This document shows positions 30,030 through 39,009 of a DNA stretch of 64,000 nucleotides, one piece after another. How positions within the stretch are numbered: the first letter of the stretch is position 1; every line of letters begins with the position of its first letter. The notes under the pieces are model-generated. The model searched no databases. It was not told the origin of the DNA and saw only the letters and a list, made by a program, of their open reading frames with translations. A program made the translations under genes and the position numbers. The DNA lies in assembly GCF_026262505.1 (NCBI RefSeq), contig NC_067208.1, forward strand, positions 4,039,962-4,103,961, written 5' to 3'. This DNA comes from Trichomonas vaginalis G3. Taxonomy: Eukaryota; Parabasalia; Trichomonadida; Trichomonadidae.

Positions 30030-30164
30030 TCATTTTTCATTCTGTTTTGGTTTCAGCAACTTTTCAAGTTGTTGTCTTGTCAGTAACTTTAATTTTAACT
30101 TTGGATCAAATATTGGGTTTCCATCTTTATCTCTTCCAATAACACCATATGGTAGAATCTTCAT
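30030..30164 (-). CDS. Tiny protein with LTR helix motif, 44 aa
   Basis: ATG at 30164 after a TTTTATTTTAGTATAA leader. Reads MKILPYGVIGRDKDGNPIFD, then KLLTRQQLEKLLKPKQNEK. The N-terminal DxDGNPIFD turn resembles beta-hairpins of minor capsid proteins, and the C-terminal block matches its neighbours. Too short to assign. Confidence 0.45.
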   Translation of the reverse strand: MKILPYGVIGRDKDGNPIFDPKLKLKLLTRQQLEKLLKPKQNEK

Positions 30165-30242
30165 TTATACTAAAATAAAAATTTAAATTATGCTGTTTGC
30201 TCTTTTGGAGCTCCTAAAGTTTGTTTCACAAACATTGAGCGT

Positions 30243-32102
30243 TCATTGAACTCTATACCATGCGAATACAGTCATAAATGGTGGCATGTAATCTTTACTT
30301 TGTCCCGTTGTTTGTGTATATCCTGAAACGCGATGTGTATGGTTTCCTTCTCCCTGAGTGTCACTCCAGTAACAATTTATGGCAAATTTAACATCATCTT
30401 TAACATCATATCCTTTACCTTTTGTCATTCCTGACCAATCCCAATATCTATGCTTATGCCAACCTGCTTGAGATGTGCTTAAATCTATGTAGTGACTGTG
30501 TGCAGGTAAATTTTCACCCGTAATTGTTTTACTTCCCCCTGTTTCCTTTGAAGAGTTTGCACAATACAAAAACCTGTCGACTATTTGTTCCCATGCACCA
30601 ACACCAAACATTGCTTGAGGACCTCTCACATCCATAGATGTATAAATAGAACCTACTGGGTTCATTAAATCAAACATATGAGATATTATAGGATTGTCTC
30701 TTTTGAACTTAAAATATAGTGTAACTATTTCGGGTTTCTTCTGGTTTGTGTCAGAATATTTTTTATAATATAATCTTATGTTTTCAGGGTATGTAAAATC
30801 TTGACTATAATATTTATTTTTGTCATCTTCATAATAGTATACTATTCTCGTTTTTTCTATTGCATTATATCTTTTATATCTATAATAATCTAAATATAAT
30901 GTTTGCTTTTTTGGGTCTACATGTGCGTCAACACCATAGTCATAATAATACGGTGCTGGAGCTACGTTAGACAATGTCATATCCGTCATTTCATAAACTC
31001 TTAAATATTTCTTTTGTTCGTCTCCATATAAGTTTAAGTAGCAGTTGTTGTCTAATGGAACTTTAACTTGTGTGCCATTATTCTTTATATAGCCTACATA
31101 CATTTCATTGTTATTTTTCGGAATGAGTTTATACCGTATACCATTTCTTAAGGACTGTACAAACTCCCATCTAAAATATTTGTTTTCTTCATTGACAGAA
31201 AAGTCGCCAACAATAGTTTCAATATTTTTTGTTCCAACTAAACTTTGGTATATTTCGTTAACAAATGATATATCTGCTTTCTTTGCTAACTCATCGTTAA
31301 CATATTCCTTATCTGCCTTCTTTGCTAACTCATCGTTAACATATTCCTTATCTGCTTTCTTTGCTAACTCATCGTTAACATATTCCTTATCTGCTTTCTT
31401 CCCTAACTCATCGTTAACAAATGATATATCTGCTTTAAGGTCTAAACATTCTGAAACCCATCCTGTATCAGCTTTAGTTTTAAGAATCTTCGATGTCCGT
31501 TCATGATACCATTCAACCCTTTCTATAATTTCATTATCTTTTTCATTAACATATTCCTTATCTGCCTTCTTTGCTAACTCATCGTTAACATATTCCTTAT
31601 CTGCCTTCTTTGCTAACTCATCGTTAACAAATGATATATCTGCTTTCTTTGCTAACTCATCGTTAACATAAGTTTTATCTGCTTTCTTTGCTAACTCATC
31701 GTTAACAAATGATATATCTGCTTTCTTTGCTAACTCATCGTTAACATATTCCTTATCTGCTTTCTTCATTATGTCATTTAGGAAACCTTTTATGAATTCC
31801 TCATTTAAATTAAATCTTCCAATCTTCAAAACTTTAGGAAATGCATTTAATGCGTAATATCTTTGTTCTTCTGGTGGAATTGATGTTATATCATCCGTTA
31901 TTCCTTTAATTTTTGAATTCATAAATAAAATTTCTTTTATATTTGATATCACTGCACCACCTTTGCAAACGAATTCGAAATGGTCATTTTTCAATACTAT
32001 CTCCAAATCTCCATATTTCAACATTTGCGTTTGTTCTGCCGTCTTTGAATTATATGCATATATGGCGTATGTAATGGTCTGTGGTTGCTGTTGTTTAATC
32101 AT
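30243..32102 (-). CDS. Phage-like fibre protein with tail-collar-type tip
   Basis: 619-aa open frame. The N-terminal 130 residues are a likely virion-attachment domain. Two blocks of a 13-aa repeat (KKADKEYVNDELA and KKADISFVNDELA; six plus five units) then form a trimeric shaft, and a beta domain follows. The C-terminal 150 residues match the tip of bacteriophage short tail fibres and collar proteins: NPVGSIYTSMDVRGP, AWEQIVDRFL, GENLPAHSHYID, EGNHTHRVSG and a closing DYMPPFMTVFAWYRV. The paired His-x-His motifs bind metal in phage tips. Probably receptor binding at the particle surface. Homologue at 49639-52308. Confidence 0.8.
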   Translation of the reverse strand: MIKQQQPQTITYAIYAYNSKTAEQTQMLKYGDLEIVLKNDHFEFVCKGGAVISNIKEILFMNSKIKGITDDITSIPPEEQRYYALNAFPKVLKIGRFNLNEEFIKGFLNDIMKKADKEYVNDELAKKADISFVNDELAKKADKTYVNDELAKKADISFVNDELAKKADKEYVNDELAKKADKEYVNEKDNEIIERVEWYHERTSKILKTKADTGWVSECLDLKADISFVNDELGKKADKEYVNDELAKKADKEYVNDELAKKADKEYVNDELAKKADISFVNEIYQSLVGTKNIETIVGDFSVNEENKYFRWEFVQSLRNGIRYKLIPKNNNEMYVGYIKNNGTQVKVPLDNNCYLNLYGDEQKKYLRVYEMTDMTLSNVAPAPYYYDYGVDAHVDPKKQTLYLDYYRYKRYNAIEKTRIVYYYEDDKNKYYSQDFTYPENIRLYYKKYSDTNQKKPEIVTLYFKFKRDNPIISHMFDLMNPVGSIYTSMDVRGPQAMFGVGAWEQIVDRFLYCANSSKETGGSKTITGENLPAHSHYIDLSTSQAGWHKHRYWDWSGMTKGKGYDVKDDVKFAINCYWSDTQGEGNHTHRVSGYTQTTGQSKDYMPPFMTVFAWYRVQ

Positions 32103-32126
32103 TTATTACGATTTAAAAATAAATAT

Positions 32127-32864
32127 TTAATCTGTTATCTCATCAGCTATTTTTTCTATTTGAAATTGCCATAATATTTCATTCATAAATTCTAAATCAC
32201 AATCAAATAGGTCAGTTATTCTAAATTTAATATTTGATAAATCTTTTGAATGAAGAATAAATGAATTCCCGGATAATTGAAACGGATATGATAAAGAAAA
32301 TATGTTTAAGTTGATGGATAAAATGTTTTGTATTGATGGGTAAGAGTTAGGGTCTAATGTTTGATGTGAAAATCTCATTGGGGTATTAACTTTATCACAT
32401 TTGATTAAAATGAAATTAGAACCAGTGTCAGAATACAAAACATCCCCAACATCTTTTTCAAAATTTAATATCCCCAACAATGAACGAAGACGAGGAGTAC
32501 AAAATTTAATTTTCAGCGGAAATTTAATAAGGTTATTTATTTCATCAAGTTCAAAAAGTTTATCAGGTTTTGATTTAAAATTTTCTTCATACCATACGAT
32601 AAATGATTCATTTAAATAACTTAAAATCATGTTAATATCCCATTTCGTTATCACATTATTTATATACATATCATACGTTTTTAGGTCTACGACCCCGCCG
32701 CTATGCGGCTCATGGTCATCTTTAATAAATGATATATAATCTGAAGGGTCTAAAAGAATGGGATTAAATTTACCACTCACAGAAACGAGAGTAACATTAT
32801 AAATTCCGCTAACTGTTAAATTTAATTCACAGTTATTATTCGAAATAATATTGATAATTGACAT
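32127..32864 (-). CDS. Putative minor capsid (penton-like) protein
   Basis: 245-aa open frame, beta-rich. It lies next to the fibre gene as the penton-like gene does in element C (48777-49619, also divergent or adjacent to its fibre). The last 40 residues (IKFRITDLFDCDLEFMNEILWQFQIEKI) have the strand-turn-strand layout that ends the penton-like proteins of A and C. The assignment is by position and layout, with little direct identity. A GC palindrome of the element B family lies inside the frame, encoding SGGVVDL. Confidence 0.5.
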   Translation of the reverse strand: MSIINIISNNNCELNLTVSGIYNVTLVSVSGKFNPILLDPSDYISFIKDDHEPHSGGVVDLKTYDMYINNVITKWDINMILSYLNESFIVWYEENFKSKPDKLFELDEINNLIKFPLKIKFCTPRLRSLLGILNFEKDVGDVLYSDTGSNFILIKCDKVNTPMRFSHQTLDPNSYPSIQNILSINLNIFSLSYPFQLSGNSFILHSKDLSNIKFRITDLFDCDLEFMNEILWQFQIEKIADEITD

Positions 32865-32885
32865 TTTTTTATTACGATTAAAAAT
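32865..32885. promoter_or_regulatory. 21-bp divergent promoter
   Basis: Only TTTTTTATTACGATTAAAAAT separates the ATGs at 32864 (-) and 32886 (+). TTTTWATCGTAAT-like leaders precede several element B genes (28820, 32102, 39009), hinting at an element-specific initiator with the core TCGTA. Confidence 0.5.
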
Positions 32886-33365
32886 ATGGTAAAGCGTTAT
32901 TTTCCAGTGATAAATAAAACTAGAATAAGATTACCTCAAGAATTCATAAATTCAACGAATAAGAAATTCATTCATGTTATAAATTTTAGTGTTTTCAGAA
33001 AATATGAGTCGATGTCATATTCATCATCAGGTTATATTTCACTTCATTCAAATTTAGTTCAATCAAACCCATATAATGACCATTTCATAAGATTTTCAGA
33101 TGGTATTAAAAATGTAATTGATAGATTAAAATATGAACAGATTGACAATATCGAATTTTTGGAATTTTGGTTTAAATATCCCGATGGAAAAAAGATTGAA
33201 GTTAAAGATAAAGCTGATACTATAACAAAAACAATTACAATGACCGATCCGGATAGTGGGGAACAAAAAGAAATAAAACAAACGATAGAAACTGGTGAAA
33301 GGTCAATTATTATCGATTATGATTCAAAGGATTATTATTCGATAATGTTAATGCTTGAATATTAA
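32886..33365 (+). CDS. Unidentified 159-aa protein
   Basis: MVKRYFPVINKTRIRLPQEF start. Alternating strands (FIHVINFSVFRKYESMSYSS, NIEFLEFWFKYPDGK) and an inserted KDKADTITKTITMTDPDSGE hairpin suggest a beta-sandwich. It is divergent from the penton-like gene, and its 3' end overlaps the convergent CCG-family gene by 56 bp. A capsid-associated role is possible from the neighbours. No family recognised. Confidence 0.5.
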   Translation: MVKRYFPVINKTRIRLPQEFINSTNKKFIHVINFSVFRKYESMSYSSSGYISLHSNLVQSNPYNDHFIRFSDGIKNVIDRLKYEQIDNIEFLEFWFKYPDGKKIEVKDKADTITKTITMTDPDSGEQKEIKQTIETGERSIIIDYDSKDYYSIMLMLEY

Positions 33366-34061
33366 ATAGCCTTAACAAAAATTTTTCAAGTGATATTTTA
33401 TATTCATCAACTATTTTATTATAAATATCATTATATGTTAAATGAAGTTCAGTTGTTGTTCCGTTCTTTGATATCTTAATTGTGCTAATATCCTTTATAG
33501 GATTTATTTTTGCAACTGTTCCGCAGCATGAAACCTCATCATCTATGAAAAATTGAATCTTCACGTCTGAATCTTGAACATCACAAAGAATGGCGATAAT
33601 GTGAATTAATGATTCATAAGGTAAAATAATTAAACCGGATTGGTCAATTAAATTTATTATTGAATCATAATTATCAGTTATGATATCACGGTAAATTTTC
33701 ATTAATTCAGAATTAATGTCTATTTTATATGGCGCATTGCGACTGTAATCGTAGATTCCTGGGTTCTCGATGTTTGATGAAAGAGGTGGGGGGTATGTTG
33801 GATAAGTGGGAATTTCAACAGGTTCTTTACCAGGTTCAGATAAAATGATTGGGTCTCCATTCTCAGGTTTTCTTCATTCTCCTCATTCTTCGGTAAGTCA
33901 CGAGTTAATAAATTTGGTTGAGTTGCTGACCTTGTTAATTCAGGACTAACATTAACTTTAACATTTTGAATAATTCGTGATTTATCATCATTTACGTTAT
34001 AACCAACCGTAATCTCTGCTTTTGCGTTAGTGTTCTTTTGACTAGTGAAACGTCTTCTCAT
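33310..34061 (-). pseudogene. CCG-motif protein (family shared by A, B, C)
   Basis: Starts MRRRFTSQKNTNAKAEITVG. The middle is Thr/Asn/Pro-rich, and the C-terminal domain carries IDDEVSCCGTVAKINP followed by STIKISKNGTT. Element C reads LDPDITCCGIPPPFSKIAQI at the same place, and element A reads EPDISCCG. The order basic tip, low-complexity linker and CCG domain is kept in all three. Appears to carry about one break. Function unknown. It lies between penton-like and capsid-side genes. Confidence 0.65.
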
Positions 34062-34093
34062 TTATATTCGAATAAAAAAATATATTTAAACTT

Positions 34094-34993
34094 TTATTTT
34101 GCTGGAACTTTTGAATCTATTATTTCCTGTATTTGTTCATGAAGTTGATTTTTAGCATTTTCATCGAAATTAATAGACCGAATATATTCATTAATTGCAT
34201 TCTTATAATCATCTGATTTCTCAAATTTTCTTTTATCTGATTCCTTAACTAAATCATAAGTTAAACCTCGTTGCTGATATAATGGTTTCTTAATTAAATC
34301 TTTGAATGCTTGAGATAAAGCACCTGATGCAATTCTTGCTACTATAATTGGTTGGAATTGCTGTTTAAGTTCATCTTTAACATTTGCGAAAACTGGATCG
34401 AATAAAGCAACTTTAAAGAATTTCTTAGCTGGAATTTCAGGTCTTAAATTTGCATATTGACCATCAAACTGGTTAGAATATCGTGGTAATCCATCCGGTC
34501 CCTCTTCAATAGCATTTAATTCTTCATTGAAGTAAGAATATGGATTATGACGGTATGAATTAATTGGACCATTTTCACCTTCTCCAATGTATTGTTTAAC
34601 AGCTTTTCCATTTTCATCAAATTGCATAGGATAATGTTCATTATATGCTTTACGTTTAGGATAATCCGTCATTGTTAATTTATACCCATTTATGACTTTA
34701 ATATTTCCTTGACCATCAGTAACGAAAACTTCATTTATTCCATCAGGTTTTCCATTTGGACCCGTAATGTCTGCTTCGTGTGCTTCCCAATTTGGTCCGT
34801 GACGTTTGGCATATGCTTGAGCTTCTGGTAATGTTAAAACGTTTCTCATTTGTTTAACATCCTTTTGAAGACCGGCAACAATGTGGACTAATTCTTTCAT
34901 TCCGTCTGGAACTTTCATAGTTCTATTATATGCACCCTTTTTGTTTGTTCCTTGTTTTAATGGAACCTGTAGAAGATTTGCAATTTCTGTCAT
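34094..34993 (-). CDS. Conserved virion-type protein, 299 aa
   Basis: Open frame starting [20 protein letters not shown]. The central block [20 protein letters not shown], then [20 protein letters not shown], is a glycine/asparagine-rich pattern that I recall from uncharacterised Polinton and giant-virus structural proteins. This recall was not verified. The C-terminal third is helical ([27 protein letters not shown]-like segments). It lies directly upstream of the ATPase-capsid pair. No enzyme motif is visible. Confidence 0.55.
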   Translation of the reverse strand: MTEIANLLQVPLKQGTNKKGAYNRTMKVPDGMKELVHIVAGLQKDVKQMRNVLTLPEAQAYAKRHGPNWEAHEADITGPNGKPDGINEVFVTDGQGNIKVINGYKLTMTDYPKRKAYNEHYPMQFDENGKAVKQYIGEGENGPINSYRHNPYSYFNEELNAIEEGPDGLPRYSNQFDGQYANLRPEIPAKKFFKVALFDPVFANVKDELKQQFQPIIVARIASGALSQAFKDLIKKPLYQQRGLTYDLVKESDKRKFEKSDDYKNAINEYIRSINFDENAKNQLHEQIQEIIDSKVPAK

Positions 34994-35033
34994 GTTTAAT
35001 TATAAATAAAAAATAAAAATTAATTATAAAAAG

Positions 35034-35861
35034 TTATTCGAATTTAATGGAACCTTTATTTAAATCAACTATTATTTTTCCATGTTCTCCTAATTGTTGA
35101 TATTGTGTGTAAAGTTCATTAATGCTCATTGGTAAATTCACTTGATAAAGCATAACGTTCAACTGTTGACGACTAAAACCACTGAAAATGAAAAGGGTGG
35201 ACAGGTTTGATTTAATGTTTGTGCTTAATGCTTTAAAGTATTGAACAGCCATGAAGAATGAACACTGAATGTGTCGACATTGAGTTAATAATTGATTAAA
35301 ATATGATTTCTCATTAGTTATTAGTTTTGATTTCACCGCATCATCTAGAAAAATGAGTGAATGCAAAAATTCTCTATCAAAATTTGAAATAGAAAGTGTT
35401 TCAAATAATTCATCCCGTTGTTTATCAATAATTTTATCCTCTAATCCTTGCTTCTTGATTGTATTATATAATTCTTTATACATTACAAAGTTTTTTAAAT
35501 AATCTTCTGCTTCTTCTTGTGATAAATAAATAATTGGAATTTTGATTAAATGCTTTAAAGATTCAAATGTATCATCTGAAGGTGAACCTGAACGGTTGAT
35601 ATAAATTAACACATGTGAATAGGGTGAAGTGTTAGCAATAATGATAATTTGTTTTAATATCGTTAATGTTTTACCTTTATTTTGTTTACCAATTGCTGCA
35701 GTGATTGAATTTAAGTAACATTCAGAATATGGAATTTTCATTAATTTTTCCTTAGATAGAGCATTTCTATTATCACTCAATGCTTCATTAATCATATCAT
35801 CTACGTATGTATTATATACTCCTGCTAATTCTTCATAAGGGGTGGATGAATTTAAATCCAT
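35034..35861 (-). CDS. A32-like genome packaging ATPase
   Basis: 275-aa open frame, the usual length for the family. Walker A is GKQNKGKT (about residues 58-65), Walker B is HSLIFLDDAV (about 167-176), and the sensor block TQCRHIQCSFFMAVQ follows. The C-terminal segment ends in KIIVDLNKGSIKFE. It powers DNA entry into the capsid. The gene lies 24 bp downstream of the capsid gene on the same strand, a common Polinton pairing. Confidence 0.85.
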   Translation of the reverse strand: MDLNSSTPYEELAGVYNTYVDDMINEALSDNRNALSKEKLMKIPYSECYLNSITAAIGKQNKGKTLTILKQIIIIANTSPYSHVLIYINRSGSPSDDTFESLKHLIKIPIIYLSQEEAEDYLKNFVMYKELYNTIKKQGLEDKIIDKQRDELFETLSISNFDREFLHSLIFLDDAVKSKLITNEKSYFNQLLTQCRHIQCSFFMAVQYFKALSTNIKSNLSTLFIFSGFSRQQLNVMLYQVNLPMSINELYTQYQQLGEHGKIIVDLNKGSIKFE

Positions 35862-35885
35862 TTAATCAAAAATAAATTTATAATT

Positions 35886-37523
35886 TTAAACATTTCTATT
35901 CATCAATATTTCATCATATGAACTTCTATACTGCGGTGGTGTACCTGTTGGATGATATTTCAAACCTTCATCCGGTGTCCATGTCCAATATGTAGTCCTA
36001 GTAAACCAAACCTGAGGAGGATTTGTCACTTTTGAACAGTAAGTGTCATTTTCACCCTGAATGATTGGATAAGCTTTCACTTGTACTGTAACTTGTGAGT
36101 TGAAAGTTTCTAATCCATCAAAGAATATACCCGCTCCATCACGTTGAACTGGAATAGTGCATAAGAATGAAGTTTGGTCTTTCCATGTTCTAGCTAATGG
36201 TGTGCCATCATCATCATTCAGTGGTCTAGTTAATGAGTCCTCGTATTCTTCTGTGCATTCATTCACTCCATCTAAATCAGAAGCTTGAAGCATACGTGTA
36301 AAGAATATGTCACCCACTGTGGTCATCGCTTGATCGGGGAAGTTTCTGGAATCTATAGTGACCTGAAGACCTCGAAGCATTGGATTTTCTAAAACCGTTC
36401 TTTGCATTGCATTCTTCGGAAATGTTAACACAACATCTGTAACATTATGAAGAGCGTATGAGAAATCTGAGCTAATACCTTCAGGAGTGATGCAACCTCC
36501 ATTTAGTGAACGAACGTCAATATGTTGAGCTGGAATCATGAATGGATCTTCCTTACTAAATAAACGTGGTATTGCTTTAACTGATTCTTCAATTAAACCG
36601 TATCCTGGTGTAATGCATTTATCCTCTAAAACTTCCATCTTTGTGCATGAAATAATAACGTCTTCAACTGTTGCGTCAGCAGATGTAGCTAAGCTTGTAA
36701 TTAATTTGGCAGGAAGTCCGATTTGTTGGAATTTGCGATCATATTTATAAACATGATTCATAATCTTTTCATAATTTTCATCAGTTATCTTTTCATAAAC
36801 GTAATTTTGTAAATCAGCAACTCTTAACGGGTCAACCTGACAAAATACTAAAGTATCCCTGAAAACATAATATTTAAGAATGATTTCACCAAATGATTTA
36901 GGATAATCATCGAACGCCTGAAATGCTAACAAATCATTTACCGGAATAATCATATCAAAAGTGACATCAACTTCTTCATTTGCTTTCTTGAAAACTTCTG
37001 AAGGGTCAATATATTTACCACATACTGAGTTATCATATTTTTGAACATTATTATATAACGAATGAACAAACTTTTTAACTTTCCTTTCTGATTTTGGTTT
37101 ATATGTTGCAAATGCGAAAGATTCACGGGCGCAATCCATCTGAAGATAACCAGCATCACCTCTTTCGGTTTCTACTTCTAATTGCTTAAAGCTTTGATTT
37201 GATGATTTATAACCAACGAATAAACGCATGCATTTAAAAGCGGCATCACATGTGAAAGCTTTATTTGAAACTAGAGTTGCTTTAACTTTGCGTTTAATAT
37301 ATGTGTCACCTAATTGGTTCACATCATGAGCCGGATTTGTAATTCTTAAATGAGTTTGTTTATCATCAAAATATGGAGCATCAGAGTCATAGCATGAACT
37401 TTCAAGTTCTCTATAATATCTTCTTCCATCATTCTTTGCGAATATTTCATTTATCTTTTCGAATGAATGAAATACATTTCCATTAATCGGTTTAGTGTTT
37501 GGCACTAAATAGTTAGTCGTCAT
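35886..37523 (-). CDS. Double-jelly-roll major capsid protein
   Basis: 545-aa open frame, a typical length for Polinton hexons. It is beta-rich with low charge. Features include YLVPNTKPINGNVFHSFEKI at the N-terminus, YYVFRDTLVFCQVDPLRVAD at the middle, and an aromatic-rich end (PPQVWFTRTTYWTWTPDEG). It starts 69 bp from a divergent pVI-like gene and is followed by the ATPase. The assignment rests on length, composition and the neighbourhood (ATPase, pVI-like genes), since sequence identity to the other two capsid proteins is low. Confidence 0.7.
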   Translation of the reverse strand: MTTNYLVPNTKPINGNVFHSFEKINEIFAKNDGRRYYRELESSCYDSDAPYFDDKQTHLRITNPAHDVNQLGDTYIKRKVKATLVSNKAFTCDAAFKCMRLFVGYKSSNQSFKQLEVETERGDAGYLQMDCARESFAFATYKPKSERKVKKFVHSLYNNVQKYDNSVCGKYIDPSEVFKKANEEVDVTFDMIIPVNDLLAFQAFDDYPKSFGEIILKYYVFRDTLVFCQVDPLRVADLQNYVYEKITDENYEKIMNHVYKYDRKFQQIGLPAKLITSLATSADATVEDVIISCTKMEVLEDKCITPGYGLIEESVKAIPRLFSKEDPFMIPAQHIDVRSLNGGCITPEGISSDFSYALHNVTDVVLTFPKNAMQRTVLENPMLRGLQVTIDSRNFPDQAMTTVGDIFFTRMLQASDLDGVNECTEEYEDSLTRPLNDDDGTPLARTWKDQTSFLCTIPVQRDGAGIFFDGLETFNSQVTVQVKAYPIIQGENDTYCSKVTNPPQVWFTRTTYWTWTPDEGLKYHPTGTPPQYRSSYDEILMNRNV

Positions 37524-37592
37524 TTATTATTAAATAAAAAATCAAAATTAAAAGATGAAAATGAATTTTTAATTTTAATGAAATAATCAACT

Positions 37593-37805
37593 ATGGCTGC
37601 AGGATTCTTTAAGAAACTGTGGGATAAAGTAAAAAGAGGAGCGCATAAAGTTTGGGAAGGGATTAAGAAAGGAGCAAATTGGATATTTAAGAATAAAGAA
37701 GCAATTAGTGACGTTGCTGAACAAATAGCACCTAATGTTCCGGTAAGGGAAGTATTAAATAAAGGAGATAAGGTTTATCGTCGACTACAACCGATACTAA
37801 GATAA
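37593..37805 (+). CDS. Basic amphipathic peptide (pVI-like), paralogue 1
   Basis: 70 aa. Opens MAAGFFKKLWDKVKRGAHKV, exactly the same first ten residues as the convergent gene at 37775-38065. The repeated xxGxKKxAxWI pattern forms an amphipathic helix like the membrane-active part of adenovirus protein VI. It is divergent from the capsid gene across 69 bp. Likely a virion component acting on membranes or cementing the capsid, by analogy only. Confidence 0.6.
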   Translation: MAAGFFKKLWDKVKRGAHKVWEGIKKGANWIFKNKEAISDVAEQIAPNVPVREVLNKGDKVYRRLQPILR

Positions 37806-38065
37806 AAATAATATTTATTTATTTTTCCACTATCTACCCCTATTTTATTAAGTATTCCTTCAGCAATTCCACCAACTGCGTTACCTGCTTGTGCTCCCAT
37901 CGCCGGATTACCTGCTTTAGCACCTAATACTCCTCCTATGATAGTTCCTGCCGTTTTCGCTACTGGTGCCAAAAAGTTTGCAACGGGTTTAATAATCTTT
38001 TGATGAACCCAACTTGCAGCTTTCTTAATTCCTTCCCATAATTTTTTAAAGAATCCTGCCGCCAT
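37775..38065 (-). CDS. Amphipathic glycine-rich peptide (pVI-like), paralogue 2
   Basis: 96 aa. Opens MAAGFFKKLWEGIKKAASWV, continues with IIKPVANFLAPVAKTAGTII and a glycine/alanine-rich hydrophobic part (GGVLGAKAGNPAMGAQAGNA). Its tail overlaps the tail of paralogue 1. Its N-terminal identity with paralogue 1 marks a local inverted duplication. The counterpart in element C is probably 63081-63488. Confidence 0.6.
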   Translation of the reverse strand: MAAGFFKKLWEGIKKAASWVHQKIIKPVANFLAPVAKTAGTIIGGVLGAKAGNPAMGAQAGNAVGGIAEGILNKIGVDSGKINKYYFYLSIGCSRR

Positions 38066-38132
38066 CTCTGATTTAATATTAATTAAAAAATATATTTCAT
38101 CACTTATATTCTAATTTTTTATTTAATGATAA

Positions 38133-38528
38133 ATGAAACCGATTTTAAAAATAAATGAAACAGAGGAGGAAGAAATAAATGAAAGTGAAAATGTTCAACA
38201 AAAAATAAACGTTGTTAAACCAATTACTGAAATAAAAATTTTTTCATCTGTTGATGAATTTAATGACTATTATGCTAATAATAAAAAATTATTTGAAGAA
38301 TTGACAACATGTAAATTGAATAAAATGTTTAAAGTTGAGGACAGAGTCCAAGACCCGGAGGGTCATGGATTCAAAATTTCAAAAATAAAAGGTGTTGTTA
38401 GTTTAAAATCTATTCCTCAATCAAGAATCACCTCATTAATGAAAATTGATGATTTAACAAAAAGAATAGAAATTATTGAAGAGCGAATAAATCAAATTAT
38501 TGATTTCATAAATTCAAATAATCATTAG
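38133..38528 (+). CDS. Unidentified acidic protein, 131 aa
   Basis: The acidic N-terminus (NETEEEEINESENVQQK) is followed by a compact domain, FSSVDEFNDYYANNKKLFEE, LTTCKLNKMFKVEDRVQ and ISKIKGVVSLKS, then a coiled-coil end (LTKRIEIIEERINQIIDF). The TTxKLNKMFK pattern looks like a small helix-turn-helix. The stop is 4 bp from the convergent stop of the SSB-like gene. A GC palindrome (GACCC-GGA-GGGTC) lies in the domain. Function unknown. Confidence 0.5.
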   Translation: MKPILKINETEEEEINESENVQQKINVVKPITEIKIFSSVDEFNDYYANNKKLFEELTTCKLNKMFKVEDRVQDPEGHGFKISKIKGVVSLKSIPQSRITSLMKIDDLTKRIEIIEERINQIIDFINSNNH

Positions 38529-38532
38529 TTTC

Positions 38533-39009
38533 TTAAAGTTCAATGTTGAACTCATCAAATTCATCTTCATCATCATTACCTTTAGTGAGTTTATTTACTC
38601 TTTCAACTTTATCTTTTGATAGTCTTTCGTTTAATTTTTTCTGAAGTTTTTCGTTACCAAGTTCTAAAATTTTACATGGATGATATTTAAATCCGTTAAA
38701 TTCTTTTTCCTCAGTTTTAATCATTAATCTACAAAGAACTTTAGTGAAAAGGTTTTGTTGTTTAAACCACTTATCCTTAATATTTGTTATAAATTCAATA
38801 TCCGGAATTAATTCCCAAATTTTTGAATTTTCGATTAATTTACCATCAAATGCAAAAGCAATAGGTTTAATATTAAACTTACCTTTATAAAATAAACTTT
38901 CTATGCAATCATCAAAATAAACGTCTACTTGTTTAACATGGGTGAGAATTGGTGAAAGTTTATTCATTAATTGATTCACAGTCACGAATTTTGATTCACT
39001 CATTTTCAT
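38533..39009 (-). CDS. SSB-like acidic-tail protein (family shared by A, B, C)
   Basis: 158-aa open frame. The N-terminal ATG codons (MKMS) lie in the right terminal repeat. KFVTVNQLMNKLSPILTHVK, then VDVYFDD and FNIKPIAFAF match the remnant at 8236-8656. A central beta-rich domain is followed by a lysine-rich linker and the tip DDEDEFDEFNIEL. Such acidic C-terminal tips recruit partner proteins in T7 gp2.5 and bacterial SSB. Proposed to bind single-stranded DNA during protein-primed replication; this is inference from tail and context. Confidence 0.55.
   Translation of the reverse strand: MKMSESKFVTVNQLMNKLSPILTHVKQVDVYFDDCIESLFYKGKFNIKPIAFAFDGKLIENSKIWELIPDIEFITNIKDKWFKQQNLFTKVLCRLMIKTEEKEFNGFKYHPCKILELGNEKLQKKLNERLSKDKVERVNKLTKGNDDEDEFDEFNIEL

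Noticed and set aside
31108-31506. 132-aa + strand frame with repeats
   Set aside because: Antisense of the fibre shaft repeat. Its own repetition simply mirrors that gene.
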